The translations under genes and the position numbers were made by a program. The notes below the pieces were generated by a model. That model did no database searches. It was not told the DNA's origin and saw nothing but the letters and a program-made list of their open reading frames with translations. A DNA stretch of 64,000 bases, taken from positions 1,488,001-1,552,000 of the forward strand of contig BPGE01000001.1 in NCBI GenBank assembly GCA_026002875.1, in the 5' to 3' direction. Shown piece by piece: positions 27,736 through 35,614 of this stretch (within the stretch, counting starts at the first letter, position 1; each line of letters starts with the position of its first letter). This DNA is from Bryobacteraceae bacterium (lineage in GTDB: Bacteria; Acidobacteriota; Terriglobia; Bryobacterales; Bryobacteraceae).

Positions 27736-28121
27736 CGCTTCGACCTCCACCGCAGAAAAGGCTCCTTGTCCTCCATCCGCCGGATGCGCTCCCTCAGCAG
27801 CTCGTTCTCCATCGCGAGCTCGGCGATGACCGACTTCATCCGGCGGCCCTGCTCGTCGACCAGATCCTCCTGCCGGATCTTGAGGCCTTCTTCGCCAGAG
27901 GCCAGAAAAGCTTCCCGCCACTCCGACAGGGTCGCCGCCGTCACACCGTACTTGCGGCTCGTAGTCTCCAGGTCGGCGCCGCGGAGCAGCTCCAGAACGA
28001 CGCTCATCTTGCGCTTGGCAGACCAGCGGCCCTTGCCGCCGCGGCCGGATTCCGGTCCCGCTTCAGTCGCCCTCCGGGCTCCTTGCGCGGGCCCGGAATC
28101 CGAGTGTTTCGTGTTGGACAT
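27732..28121 (-). CDS. IS3-family OrfA helix-turn-helix protein (inner copy)
   Basis: A 129-residue DNA-binding protein that in IS3-family elements recognises the element ends. The helix-turn-helix is in KRKMSVVLELLRGADLETTS followed by KYGVTAATLSEWREAF. The C-terminal part, ELAMENELLRERIRRME, is a leucine-zipper-like coiled coil used for multimerisation. It is identical to the outer copy at 28922 and slightly different from the copy at 52094. Confidence 0.92.
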   Translation of the reverse strand: MSNTKHSDSGPAQGARRATEAGPESGRGGKGRWSAKRKMSVVLELLRGADLETTSRKYGVTAATLSEWREAFLASGEEGLKIRQEDLVDEQGRRMKSVIAELAMENELLRERIRRMEDKEPFLRWRSKR

Positions 28122-28187
28122 CCTGATTCTCCTTATCGCAAATCAGTGTCCAAGGAAATCGTGGGGCGGGGGATGCCGCACCCAGAG

Positions 28188-28925
28188 TAGCTGCTCCTTG
28201 AGGGTGCGGAAGAAGCGTTCGATGCAGCCGTTGCCTTCCGGCTCGCGGACGAAGGCCGGTGAAGACTCCAGGCCGAGAAAGCGGATCTCGCGCTGAAAGT
28301 CGTCGCTCATGAACTGGGAGCCGTGGTCATGACGCAGCTTCACGCCGAAGGCAATGCCTTCGGCAAAGCCGCCAAACTGTTCGCGCACGGCCTGGCGCAC
28401 CGGCTCGAGCGCCTCGAACCGCGTGCCGCGCCTGGCGACGTGAATGCCCAGGCAGCAGGCCGAGCAGTGATCGATCATGGCGAAGATCGGCACCTGTCCG
28501 TCCCGGAGAGTGAAGCCCGCCGTGGCGTCGATGCCCCACATCTGGTTGGGCCGCCCGGCGAGGATCGTTCCCTCGTGGCGCTTCGGCTCCACCGGCTGCG
28601 GCTGCCGCTGCGGCGCCAGCAGCTGGTGTTGGCGCATCAGCCGCAGCACGCGCCGCAACGACGTCCGCACGCCGGCCAGCCGCAGCCGCGCCCACACCTT
28701 GCGGTGGCCTTCGCCGTGGAAAGGCGACTCGTGAATCGTGCGCCGGATCTCCCCGGCGAGCTGCTCATCGGTGTAGTGCGTCTTCGGGCCGCGCCTGGCG
28801 GGCGGGCGAGGCGAGGCATGCAGGCGGCGCCGCTGGTAGAAGGTCGACCGCGGCAGGCCCCAGGCCTTGAGCACCCGAGCCCGCCCGTAGCAGCGTCCCG
28901 TGGAGATCGACCGGGCACGGCTCAT
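28188..28925 (-). pseudogene. IS3-family OrfB of the outer copy, disrupted
   Basis: The first 246 codons of OrfB up to the point where the inner element is inserted (after LKEQLLWVRH). All three catalytic residues lie before the break, but the C-terminal 51 codons are separated and lie at 26645-26800. The reading frame continues for only a few codons into the inner element. Confidence 0.88.
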
Positions 28926-29311
28926 CGCTTCGACCTCCACCGCAGAAAAGGCTCCTTGTCCTCCATCCGCCGGATGCGCTCCCTCAGCAGCTCGTTCTCC
29001 ATCGCGAGCTCGGCGATGACCGACTTCATCCGGCGGCCCTGCTCGTCGACCAGATCCTCCTGCCGGATCTTGAGGCCTTCTTCGCCAGAGGCCAGAAAAG
29101 CTTCCCGCCACTCCGACAGGGTCGCCGCCGTCACACCGTACTTGCGGCTCGTAGTCTCCAGGTCGGCGCCGCGGAGCAGCTCCAGAACGACGCTCATCTT
29201 GCGCTTGGCAGACCAGCGGCCCTTGCCGCCGCGGCCGGATTCCGGTCCCGCTTCAGTCGCCCTCCGGGCTCCTTGCGCGGGCCCGGAATCCGAGTGTTTC
29301 GTGTTGGACAT
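28922..29311 (-). CDS. IS3-family OrfA (outer copy)
   Basis: 129 residues, identical in sequence to the inner OrfA (27732-28121). It could still be made and act on ends of any of the copies in trans. It starts a few bases inside the element end, after an AGGA-type site. Confidence 0.9.
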   Translation of the reverse strand: MSNTKHSDSGPAQGARRATEAGPESGRGGKGRWSAKRKMSVVLELLRGADLETTSRKYGVTAATLSEWREAFLASGEEGLKIRQEDLVDEQGRRMKSVIAELAMENELLRERIRRMEDKEPFLRWRSKR

Positions 29312-29377
29312 CCTGATTCTCCTTATCGCAAATCAGTGTCCAAGGAAATCGTGGGGCGGGGGACTCTTCGCTCTTTC

Positions 29378-29736
29378 CTCATGTGACGCGCCTAATCGGC
29401 GCATCCGGTGCGTGGCAGATTATCTGGAGCGCATTGCATTTCGTTGTCATCGCAGCGTGGCTTTTTCAGTTCTGGATATTTGGTGGGAGTGCCTTGCGGG
29501 AAGGTCTGATGCAAAGGATTGCTCCAGGTCGAATCGCAGGCGTAGCTAGCGTGAGTTCAGAACAACGGGTCGTGTACATTGTTCTGGGCTTGATCATCAT
29601 CTACACGATTCTCATTAACGCAATGGTGGACGTCGGTGATCCGCGGCAAAGGAGTCCGGTGGATTGGGCGATCGTCATGCAAACACTAATCGGGATGGAG
29701 GGGATTTTTCGCGACCCTGAGATAACGTGTGCATGA
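29378..29736 (+). pseudogene. Gene A 3' fragment (duplicate)
   Basis: A second copy of the last 119 codons of gene A, from SHVTRLIGASGAW to the stop at 29736, identical to 23965-24323. It is detached from the rest of gene A by the nested IS3-like elements. It has no ribosome binding site of its own and is a by-product of the segment duplication. Confidence 0.85.
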
Positions 29737-29875
29737 GTGTGAGATTCGTTGTTGAGGTGGCTGTTGTACGGCAATTCGCGCGGGGGTTGGGGAGAAGGCG
29801 GGGAGTGAGGCGGGGGTGGGGGTGAGGTGAGGGGGCGCGCGGCGAGAAAACTAACTACTGAACAAGCGACTCGTC

Positions 29876-31333
29876 ATGGGCTGCGGCAATGATGCACGCG
29901 AGGAGAGAGGGATAGTAGGAACTCTCCCTAAAGAAGGAAGGGCCGGACGAGAGCCGCACGGGGGGCTAATCTTTCTCTGGGATTGGGATAAATGGCCGAG
30001 CAAGGCCGTTTTGCTGCTCATCATTTTAGCGGGAGTATTCGCAATCGGCTACTCGCCGCTGCGGCCGAAGCCGTTTTCGGACGGGTATTTTCACGACGAG
30101 GCGAAAGGGCTGCGAGCCGCGCTTCTGAGTGGTGATCTTCGAAAAGGTGTGCCCATCATCCACTCGCCGGGGGTGCCGTTCTACTATGTGCCTGCGTATC
30201 TGGCGGTCCCTGAGGGGTCTCAGGAGCGGGTGTATTGGTATGCGGGAGTCGGTTGGAACTGCCTGATGTTGTGGCTGGGGGCGCTGATGCTCGGGGCGAC
30301 AGCACAGCGGCTGGGGGGCGGGATGGCAGGATGGATCGCTGTTGCGGCAGTACCGATCACGTTCTTCCCGTTGTACTATTCGGCTGGGATTGCGACGGAA
30401 ACGGCCGCCTTTGTTGGTGCTGCGGCCGTCGGATGGGCAGGGGTTCGGTTGGTAAACGGGCCTCGCCATAGGTGGATTCGAGGAGGGTTGGTCCTCGGGC
30501 TTGCACTTGCATGGCTTGTGGTGATGAGAGGCAATTATGTCCTGTCAATTCCGCTAGCCTTGCTCGCGGGGCTGCTGGGGAAGAAGCGTGAACTGGCTGC
30601 GGGGGCGTGTCTGGCCTGTGCCACGGCCGTTGTGTTGTGCCTCGGGGTTTATCTAGGGGTGGCAAGGCTGAACCGGGCTATGGGAGCTGCGCTGAGGCAG
30701 GATTCATTTCTCACGCACGTGCTGATTCAGGGCGCCTTCCAATACCGCAGCGAGCCGTTTGACTGGAGGCCATGGGAAAAAGAGACACGAGGGGGAAGCG
30801 CTGATTATGCGGATTATGCCGAGACACGCCGGCAGTTGGAGAGGCGCCAGGAGGAATCCGGTTTGCCGCTGGCGATGGTGGAGTGGGAATGGCTGAGGCG
30901 ATCGGTGATTGATGATCCGTGGGCATGGATCAGGATGGCTCCGTTCAAGGTTGCTTCAGCGCTCTGGTTCCGGATCAGTCCGGTGCGGATCGAGAGGGTT
31001 TTCGGGCGAGGAGACAGAGCGCGGGTGGTGGCACTGCTGATTTCGGCGGTGCTCAACGCCCCGTTTCTTCTCGCTCTGGGCCTTGCACTATGGGGTACAT
31101 GGAGGGGCAGGAGAGAACAGGCAGTTGGCAGATGGATCTGCTGGACGCCGTTTCTCGCGGGGGCACTATTCATCGCGGGGACGTACAGTGAGCCGAGGTA
31201 TCTGGTACCCGGATTCGGTGGAGTGCTGGTTCTGGCAGCCGAGGAAGCGGGACGTTTGGGGGTTTTGGAGCGCGTGGCGCAAGTGGGATGGCCGCGGTTT
31301 TTTCGATGGCGCCCGCTGGTGCGGGCGCGGTAG
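29876..31333 (+). CDS. Polytopic membrane protein, GT-C/GT39-like (gene B)
   Basis: A 485-residue inner-membrane protein with a short cytoplasmic N-terminus and many membrane segments (for example AVLLLIILAGVFAIGYS, LMLWLGALMLGATAQ, WLVVMRGNYVLSIPLALL). After the first helix comes a periplasmic loop with YFHDEAKGLRAALLSGD and SPGVPFYYVPAYL, the layout of GT39-like GT-C transferases that take sugars from polyprenyl phosphates; the acidic residues of this loop are likely catalytic. An R-R-Q-E-E-rich soluble loop lies after helix seven or so. The C-terminal ten codons are encoded by the first unit of an 86-bp tandem repeat. A truncated duplicate lies at 24463. Confidence 0.7.
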   Translation: MGCGNDAREERGIVGTLPKEGRAGREPHGGLIFLWDWDKWPSKAVLLLIILAGVFAIGYSPLRPKPFSDGYFHDEAKGLRAALLSGDLRKGVPIIHSPGVPFYYVPAYLAVPEGSQERVYWYAGVGWNCLMLWLGALMLGATAQRLGGGMAGWIAVAAVPITFFPLYYSAGIATETAAFVGAAAVGWAGVRLVNGPRHRWIRGGLVLGLALAWLVVMRGNYVLSIPLALLAGLLGKKRELAAGACLACATAVVLCLGVYLGVARLNRAMGAALRQDSFLTHVLIQGAFQYRSEPFDWRPWEKETRGGSADYADYAETRRQLERRQEESGLPLAMVEWEWLRRSVIDDPWAWIRMAPFKVASALWFRISPVRIERVFGRGDRARVVALLISAVLNAPFLLALGLALWGTWRGRREQAVGRWICWTPFLAGALFIAGTYSEPRYLVPGFGGVLVLAAEEAGRLGVLERVAQVGWPRFFRWRPLVRAR

Positions 31334-31525
31334 CTCCGGGAACTGCAGGTGGCAACCGCTCGTGTGGCTGCGGCAGCCCCTGAGATTGTTGGTGGCGCCC
31401 GCCGAAGCGGGCGCGTTAGCCCTCGGAACTGTAGGTGGCAGCCTCTGGCGAGGCTGCGGCAGCCCCTGAGATTGTCGGTGGCGCCCGCTTTGCGGGCGCA
31501 TTCGCCCTCGGCCAAGACCGAGGGG
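31305..31525 (+). repeat. 86-bp tandem palindromic repeats (2.6 units)
   Basis: Units start at 31305, 31391 and 31477, exactly 86 bases apart. Each begins GRTGGCGCCCGC, a short loop, then GCGGGCGC, and contains a second hairpin GGCAGCCTCTGGCGAGGCTG followed by CGGCAGCCCCTGAGATTGT. The third unit switches after 50 bases into another hairpin, CCCTCGGCCAAGACCGAGGG. The first unit covers the stop codon of gene B. Confidence 0.85.
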
Positions 31526-31548
31526 AACTTATCGGCCGGGGTGAATTC

Positions 31549-32280
31549 ATGAGTTGGATTGAGCGGGCGTGGGTCCGGTTGCGGGAGTCGCTGGCGAGGT
31601 ACCGGGCGGAGATCGGGGTTCGGGATGAAGCTGTCGAGCTGCAACGGGAGTGGCTGGGGGATTTGCGGGGGAAGCGGGTGCTGGAGATCGGGTGCGGGGC
31701 GGGCAACATTCTGACGATGGAGATTGCGAGGGCCGCGGGCGAGTATGTGGGGGTGGATCTGCTGGAGGACAGGGTTCGGAAGCTGCAGGAGAGGCTCCAG
31801 GCGGCGGGGCTGGAACAGGCGCGGGCGCAGGCTGGGGACGTGCTGGCGATGGACGGGTCGATGGGGCGGTTCGATGTGATTTATGCGGGGAGCGTGCTGC
31901 ACGCGTTCGGCGACATTGACCGGGCGGCGGGGGCGCTGCAAGGGCTGCTAAAGCCCGGGGGAGTGCTGGTGGCGTGGGAACCGATGAATACGGGGTGGGC
32001 GGTGAGGCTGGCGCGGGGGCTGTACCGGCCGTTCCAGCCGAACCGGAAGTGGCACCATCCGCTGACGGTTTCCGATGTGGGGAAGTGGGGGGAGCATTTC
32101 CGGCTGGAGGGAGCGAGAGGGTTGCTGGGGTGGTCGAAGTGGGGGTATCCGGTCTATCTGCTGCCGGGCGGGCGGAGGGCGGGGGTGTGGCTGGGGAGGC
32201 GGCTGCGCGGGCTGGACGCGGGCAGGCGGTCGCTGAAGGGGTGTCATCAGGTGGTGTTGCGGATGGTGGCGGAGGGGTGA
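31549..32280 (+). CDS. Class I SAM-dependent methyltransferase, paralogue of the 20558 gene
   Basis: A 243-residue methyltransferase with motif I VLEIGCGAGNILTMEIA, YVGVDLLEDRVRKLQERL, FDVIYAGSVLHAFGDID and LKPGGVLVAWEPMNTGW. RGLYRPFQPNRKWHHPL and LGWSKWGYPVYLLPGGR match the gene at 20558 closely, but the N-terminal about 30 residues of that gene are absent here. It is strongly G-biased like the resident genes, unlike its paralogue. It probably modifies a glycan or lipid-linked intermediate. Confidence 0.85.
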   Translation: MSWIERAWVRLRESLARYRAEIGVRDEAVELQREWLGDLRGKRVLEIGCGAGNILTMEIARAAGEYVGVDLLEDRVRKLQERLQAAGLEQARAQAGDVLAMDGSMGRFDVIYAGSVLHAFGDIDRAAGALQGLLKPGGVLVAWEPMNTGWAVRLARGLYRPFQPNRKWHHPLTVSDVGKWGEHFRLEGARGLLGWSKWGYPVYLLPGGRRAGVWLGRRLRGLDAGRRSLKGCHQVVLRMVAEG

Positions 32281-32530
32281 GGTTGTGGCCCCGGCTGAAG
32301 GCCGGGGGAATTCCCATCAAAAAGAGCGGAGGACGCCGCCGATGACTGCGGCGAGTGGCGCCGCCTTCGTGTGTGGCACCCAGCACCTTCGGTGCTCCCG
32401 CGCGATTGCGGAAAAAAACCGCCTGGTCGCAGGCCGAAGGCCTGCTCCCGCGCTGAGGGAGGGAAACCGCTTGGTCGCACCTTCGGCGCTCCCGCGCGGC
32501 TCCGTTTGGGGTTCCGCGTAAAGTAGAGGG
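32281..32530 (+). repeat. Hairpin repeats upstream of the exosortase
   Basis: No gene is visible. A GGCCCCGGC-TGAA-GGCCGGGG hairpin lies at about 32286-32307. Three successive units of the type CAGCACCTTCGGTGCTCCCGC, GGTCGCAGGCCGAAGGCCTG and GGTCGCACCTTCGGCGCTCC lie at about 32388-32412, 32423-32452 and 32473-32500. The last ends just upstream of the exosortase start. Confidence 0.65.
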
Positions 32531-33368
32531 ATGACGGCAGCGGTGCAGGAGAGATGGCGAGGGTGGGCGGCGGCCGGGATGCTGGCCGCGCTGGTGGCCG
32601 TGTGTTACTGGCCGGTGATCGGCAACATCGTGCATCAATGGCAGAGTGACGACAACATGGCGCACGGGTGGTTTGTGCCGGTGATCGTGGGCTACATCGT
32701 GTGGGAGCGGCGGGAGGAGCTGGAGGGCGTCGCGATTGAGAGGAGCGGGTGGGGGCTGGGGCTTCTGATCGGGAGCGGGGGTGGTGGCGTGCGTGGGGGC
32801 GCTCGCGGCGGAGATTTTCACAGAGCGCGTGGCGCTGGTCGGGACAGTGGCAGGGCTGGTGTGGTACCTGGGGGGCACCGAATTGATGCGGCGGCTGCGG
32901 TTTCCGCTGCTGCTGCTGTGTTTTGCGCTGCCGCTCCCGGGGCTGCTGCACAAGCAGATCACGTTTCCGCTGCAGCTGGTGGCGACGCGGCTGGCGGAGT
33001 GGGGGCTGGAGCTGACCGGAAGGACGGTACTTCGTGAGGGCAATGTGTTGGAGCTCGCAGGCCGGATGATCTCGGTGGTAGAAGCGTGCAGCGGGATCCG
33101 GGCTCTGATGGCGCTGGAATTCTTCGCGCTTGCGTATGCCTACCTGTTTCACGAGAAGGTGTGGATGCGGTGGGCGCTGGCGGCGGCAGCGGTTCCGGTG
33201 GCTGTGGTGGCGAATTCCGGGCGGGTGATGGCGACGGCGCTGCTGGGGGAGGTGGACCCGCGGCTGGCAGAGGGTTTCTATCACGGGCTGGAGGGGTGGG
33301 CGGTGTTCGTGGTGGCGATGGCGATGCTGATCGGGGTGGAGAGGGTGCTGCGGAGGTGGGTGCGGTGA
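32531..33368 (+). CDS. Exosortase (PEP-CTERM sorting transpeptidase), one-base frameshift
   Basis: A polytopic membrane cysteine protease-like enzyme that cleaves PEP-CTERM proteins and is thought to attach them to cell-surface carbohydrate. Conserved residues are visible: Cys in VVEACSGIRAL (codon at 33087), Arg in ANSGRVMA (33222) and His in FYHGLEGW (33282). The N-terminal part has HQWQSDDNMAHGWFVPVI, typical of exosortases. The frame is broken in the five-G run 32777-32781; deleting one G yields a continuous protein of about 278 residues. The end overlaps the EpsI gene by 4 bases. Two PEP-CTERM substrates lie downstream, so a working enzyme would be expected. Confidence 0.88.
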
Positions 33369-34024
33369 CGTGGTGGCGGGGGCGCGGGGTGTGGGTGGCG
33401 ACGGCAGTGCTGTGCGTGCAGGCGGTGGTGTTTCATGTGTTCGCGCAAAATGAGAAAGCCGTCAAAGTGCTGCCGCTGGCATTCGTGGATCTGAACCGGG
33501 GCGGATGGGAGCAGGTGAGGGAAGAGCCGCTGGACAGCGCCACGGCGGAGATTCTGCATCCGGACGATTCGCTGTTCCGGATGATGGCGCACAGGGAGAA
33601 GGGGCTGATCGCGAGCGTGTTTGTGGCCTATTTCGCTTCGCAGAGGACAGGGCATGCGCCGCACACGCCGCGCAACTGTCTGCCGGGGCACGGATGGGTG
33701 TTTGAGAGGATGGGGACCTACGAGGCTGACGCGGCGGGAGCGGGGCGGCTGGAGGCGAACCGGTATGTGATCCAGAAAGGAAACGAGAGGGCGGCGGTCG
33801 TGTACTGGTATCAGACGGGGGAGATGACGGCGGCGAATGAGTACAAGGCGAAGCTCAAGCTGCTGTGGACGGCGGCGCGGTTCGGGCGGAGCGACACGGC
33901 GCTGGTGCGGGTGATCGTTCCGGCGGGGGAGGGCAGGGTAGAGGCGGCGGAGCAGGCGGCGGCGGATCTGGCGCGGGAGGTTTACGCAGCGCTGGCCGAA
34001 CATATTCCGAGGCTGGGACGGTAA
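33365..34024 (+). CDS. EpsI-family exosortase-associated protein
   Basis: About 219 residues, starting at a GTG that overlaps the exosortase stop (GTGA). One N-terminal membrane helix (VWVATAVLCVQAVVFHVFA) anchors a periplasmic domain with the family pattern: GGWEQVRE, VFVAYFASQRTGHAPHTPRNC, LPGHGW and VVYWYQTGEMTAANEYKAKL. EpsI proteins accompany or are fused to exosortases and are needed for polysaccharide export or modification, though the exact reaction is unknown. The Cys in the PRNCLPGHGW motif is conserved in the family. Confidence 0.9.
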   Translation: MTWWRGRGVWVATAVLCVQAVVFHVFAQNEKAVKVLPLAFVDLNRGGWEQVREEPLDSATAEILHPDDSLFRMMAHREKGLIASVFVAYFASQRTGHAPHTPRNCLPGHGWVFERMGTYEADAAGAGRLEANRYVIQKGNERAAVVYWYQTGEMTAANEYKAKLKLLWTAARFGRSDTALVRVIVPAGEGRVEAAEQAAADLAREVYAALAEHIPRLGR

Positions 34025-34106
34025 TTTGGCGAGAAACATTTCAAGTGATTTCTGTTCCAACTGATGGTAAACTCAAGGATTTGACGAGAAGGGAAAAACG
34101 GCGCGC

Positions 34107-34727
34107 ATGAAGCGGGATAAAAGGTTGACGAACGCGGCGGCGAGGGTGTTGGCGGCAGGGATGGCCTGCTGGCTGATGGCGGGGCCGGCGGCGGGGCAGG
34201 AAGCGGCGCGGGGCGGGCTGCGCATTTATGTCCTGCAGGGCGAGCAGGCGGTGAACAACGTCCGGACGGGGGCGGCGACGGCGCCCGTGGTGGAAGTGCG
34301 GGACGCGAACGATTTTCCCGTGGCTGGGGCAGAGGTGACGTTCCGGACGCCTGAGCGGGGGGCGAGCGCGACGTTCGAGGGCGGGCGGCACGAATACACG
34401 AACCGGACGGACGCCAAAGGGCAGGTCAGTGCGGGGCGGATGACGCCGAACGGAGAGGAGGGAGTGTTCTCGATTCAGGTTCTGGCCAAGCTGGAGGATC
34501 GGACGGGGATGGCGGTGATCCGGCAGCGGAATAGCCGGAACGAGTATTCGGCGGGAGGATCGCCCGGGGTGCAGAGGAAGGGATTCTGGGGCAGGAACAA
34601 ATGGTGGCTGATCGGGCTGATGGCTGGAACAGGCGCAGGATTGGGTTACTGGCTGGCTACGAGAGACACGACGCCAAGTGAGGCGGTGCTGAGACCGGGG
34701 ACGGTGGTGATTGGAGGTCCGCGATGA
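34107..34727 (+). CDS. Secreted Ig-like domain protein with C-terminal membrane anchor
   Basis: A 206-residue protein. Residues 11-32 (ARVLAAGMACWLMAGPAAGQ) are a signal peptide. The middle has a Big_1/carboxypeptidase-regulatory-like beta-sandwich pattern: VVEVRDANDFPVAGAEVTF and RTDAKGQVSAG. KWWLIGLMAGTGAGLGYWLA near 175 is a membrane segment with a short tail. It starts a three-gene set, overlaps the next gene by 4 bases and follows the EpsI gene by 82 bases. It may be a small envelope scaffold; no enzyme motif is seen. Confidence 0.65.
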   Translation: MKRDKRLTNAAARVLAAGMACWLMAGPAAGQEAARGGLRIYVLQGEQAVNNVRTGAATAPVVEVRDANDFPVAGAEVTFRTPERGASATFEGGRHEYTNRTDAKGQVSAGRMTPNGEEGVFSIQVLAKLEDRTGMAVIRQRNSRNEYSAGGSPGVQRKGFWGRNKWWLIGLMAGTGAGLGYWLATRDTTPSEAVLRPGTVVIGGPR

Positions 34728-35608
34728 GGTGGCTGACAGCGGGGGCTTTCGTGGTAGCAATGGCGTGGGGGCAGGTGGAAGGAGTGCGCAGCGGAGTGAT
34801 GTTCGATGCGCCACGGCGGGCGGTGCGCGTGATTGAAGGAGTCGCCGGCGCGGCGCACCTTGGGGCGGAAGTTCTGGGGGGAGTGGAGGCGGCATGGGTG
34901 TCGCCGAGCGGAAAGGCGGCCGTGGTGCGTGGTTCGGGGGGATGGGCGCTGGTGAGAGGACTCGGCAGCGAGCGCGTGGAAGAGCGGAGCCTGGAGCGGG
35001 ACGTGGAGCAGGCGGCCTGGTCAGCCCGAGGCCGCTATGTGGCCGTGGCCGGGGGCGGGGCGATCGAAGTTTGGGACGTGGAGGGGCAGGAAAGGGTGGC
35101 GTTGGTGGACGCGGGAGAGGGTCGGGAGGCTGCGAGTGTGGCAGTCAGCGACGAAGGCGAGCTGGCCGTGGCCTGGTTCGACGGCGAAGAGACGGCGCTC
35201 GAGGCGTGGAGGCTGGGCAACTGGCAGGAGCTGGCGCGGGTGAAAGGCAGGGGCGTGGCGGGCGTGCTGGGTTCCCGATTGGCGCTGGCAGGGGAGAGCG
35301 AAGTCGTGCTGGTCGAGGGCGATCAGGAGAAGTGGCGGGCGGCGATGGATGGGCGCGGTGCGCCGATGGGAGTGGCGCTGACGGACGACGAAGTGGTGGC
35401 GGCATATCTGGGGGCGCTGGCCATCTGGCTGGCCGAAGGAGGGGAGGCGCGGGTTCTGGATCTGGAAACCGGGGCGGACCGGCTGGAACGGCTGGGCGGG
35501 GGCGAAGGATTTTTGCTGAGGGCTCGGGGACGGGAGGGGGAGGAGATCTGGGTGGCCGTGCGGCGCGGCGGAGACTGGAAGGCGTACTTTGTCCCGGCGG
35601 GAGAGTGA
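34724..35608 (+). CDS. Secreted beta-propeller-like protein
   Basis: A 294-residue protein with a short signal peptide (MRWLTAGAFVVAMAWGQ). The rest shows about six repeats of a WD40/YVTN-like pattern with alternating hydrophobic strands: AAWVSPSGKAAVVRG, AAWSARGRYVAVAGGGAIEVWD, SVAVSDEGELAVAWFD and so on. It contains no enzyme motif and probably binds other surface proteins. It is coupled to the genes on both sides (ATGA overlap upstream, 6-base gap downstream). Confidence 0.55.
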   Translation: MRWLTAGAFVVAMAWGQVEGVRSGVMFDAPRRAVRVIEGVAGAAHLGAEVLGGVEAAWVSPSGKAAVVRGSGGWALVRGLGSERVEERSLERDVEQAAWSARGRYVAVAGGGAIEVWDVEGQERVALVDAGEGREAASVAVSDEGELAVAWFDGEETALEAWRLGNWQELARVKGRGVAGVLGSRLALAGESEVVLVEGDQEKWRAAMDGRGAPMGVALTDDEVVAAYLGALAIWLAEGGEARVLDLETGADRLERLGGGEGFLLRARGREGEEIWVAVRRGGDWKAYFVPAGE

Positions 35609-35614
35609 AGCGCG

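Larger units (their letters stand above)
26801..28173 (-). mobile_element. Inner IS3-like element, complete
   Basis: A complete 1373-bp element with the same ends as the outer copy, inserted into the outer orfB. It is flanked by perfect 14-bp direct repeats TGCCGCACCCAGAG at 26787-26800 and 28174-28187. Encoded proteins are identical to those of the outer copy, so the event looks very recent. A third, diverged copy of the same length lies at 52042-53414 in the other orientation. Confidence 0.94.
26604..29363 (-). mobile_element. Outer IS3-like element, split by an identical inner element
   Basis: The outer copy consists of 26604-26800 (197 bp, the 3' end of orfB) and 28188-29363 (1176 bp), total 1373 bp. 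Its ends are TGTACCGCCCCCGATTTC on the left and GTGGGGCGGGGGA on the right. It is flanked by perfect 14-bp direct repeats CTCTTCGCTCTTTC at 26590-26603 and 29364-29377. The matching uninterrupted site is at 23951-23964 in the duplicated segment. Confidence 0.92.
26564..30656 (+). repeat. 1319-bp duplicated segment, copy 2, interrupted by IS3-like elements
   Basis: Copy 2 of the segment at 23925-25243. It begins with TTAGCCGCGG directly after IS5-like copy B, runs 40 bases to 26603, is interrupted by nested IS3-like elements (26604-29363 plus a 14-bp target duplication), and resumes at 29378 to 30656. Beyond 30656 gene B continues uninterrupted, so this is the copy attached to the original downstream sequence. 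Confidence 0.92.

Noticed and set aside
31305-31525. Tandem repeats considered as a CRISPR array
   Set aside because: The 86-bp units have no alternating unique spacers, and no cas genes are present.
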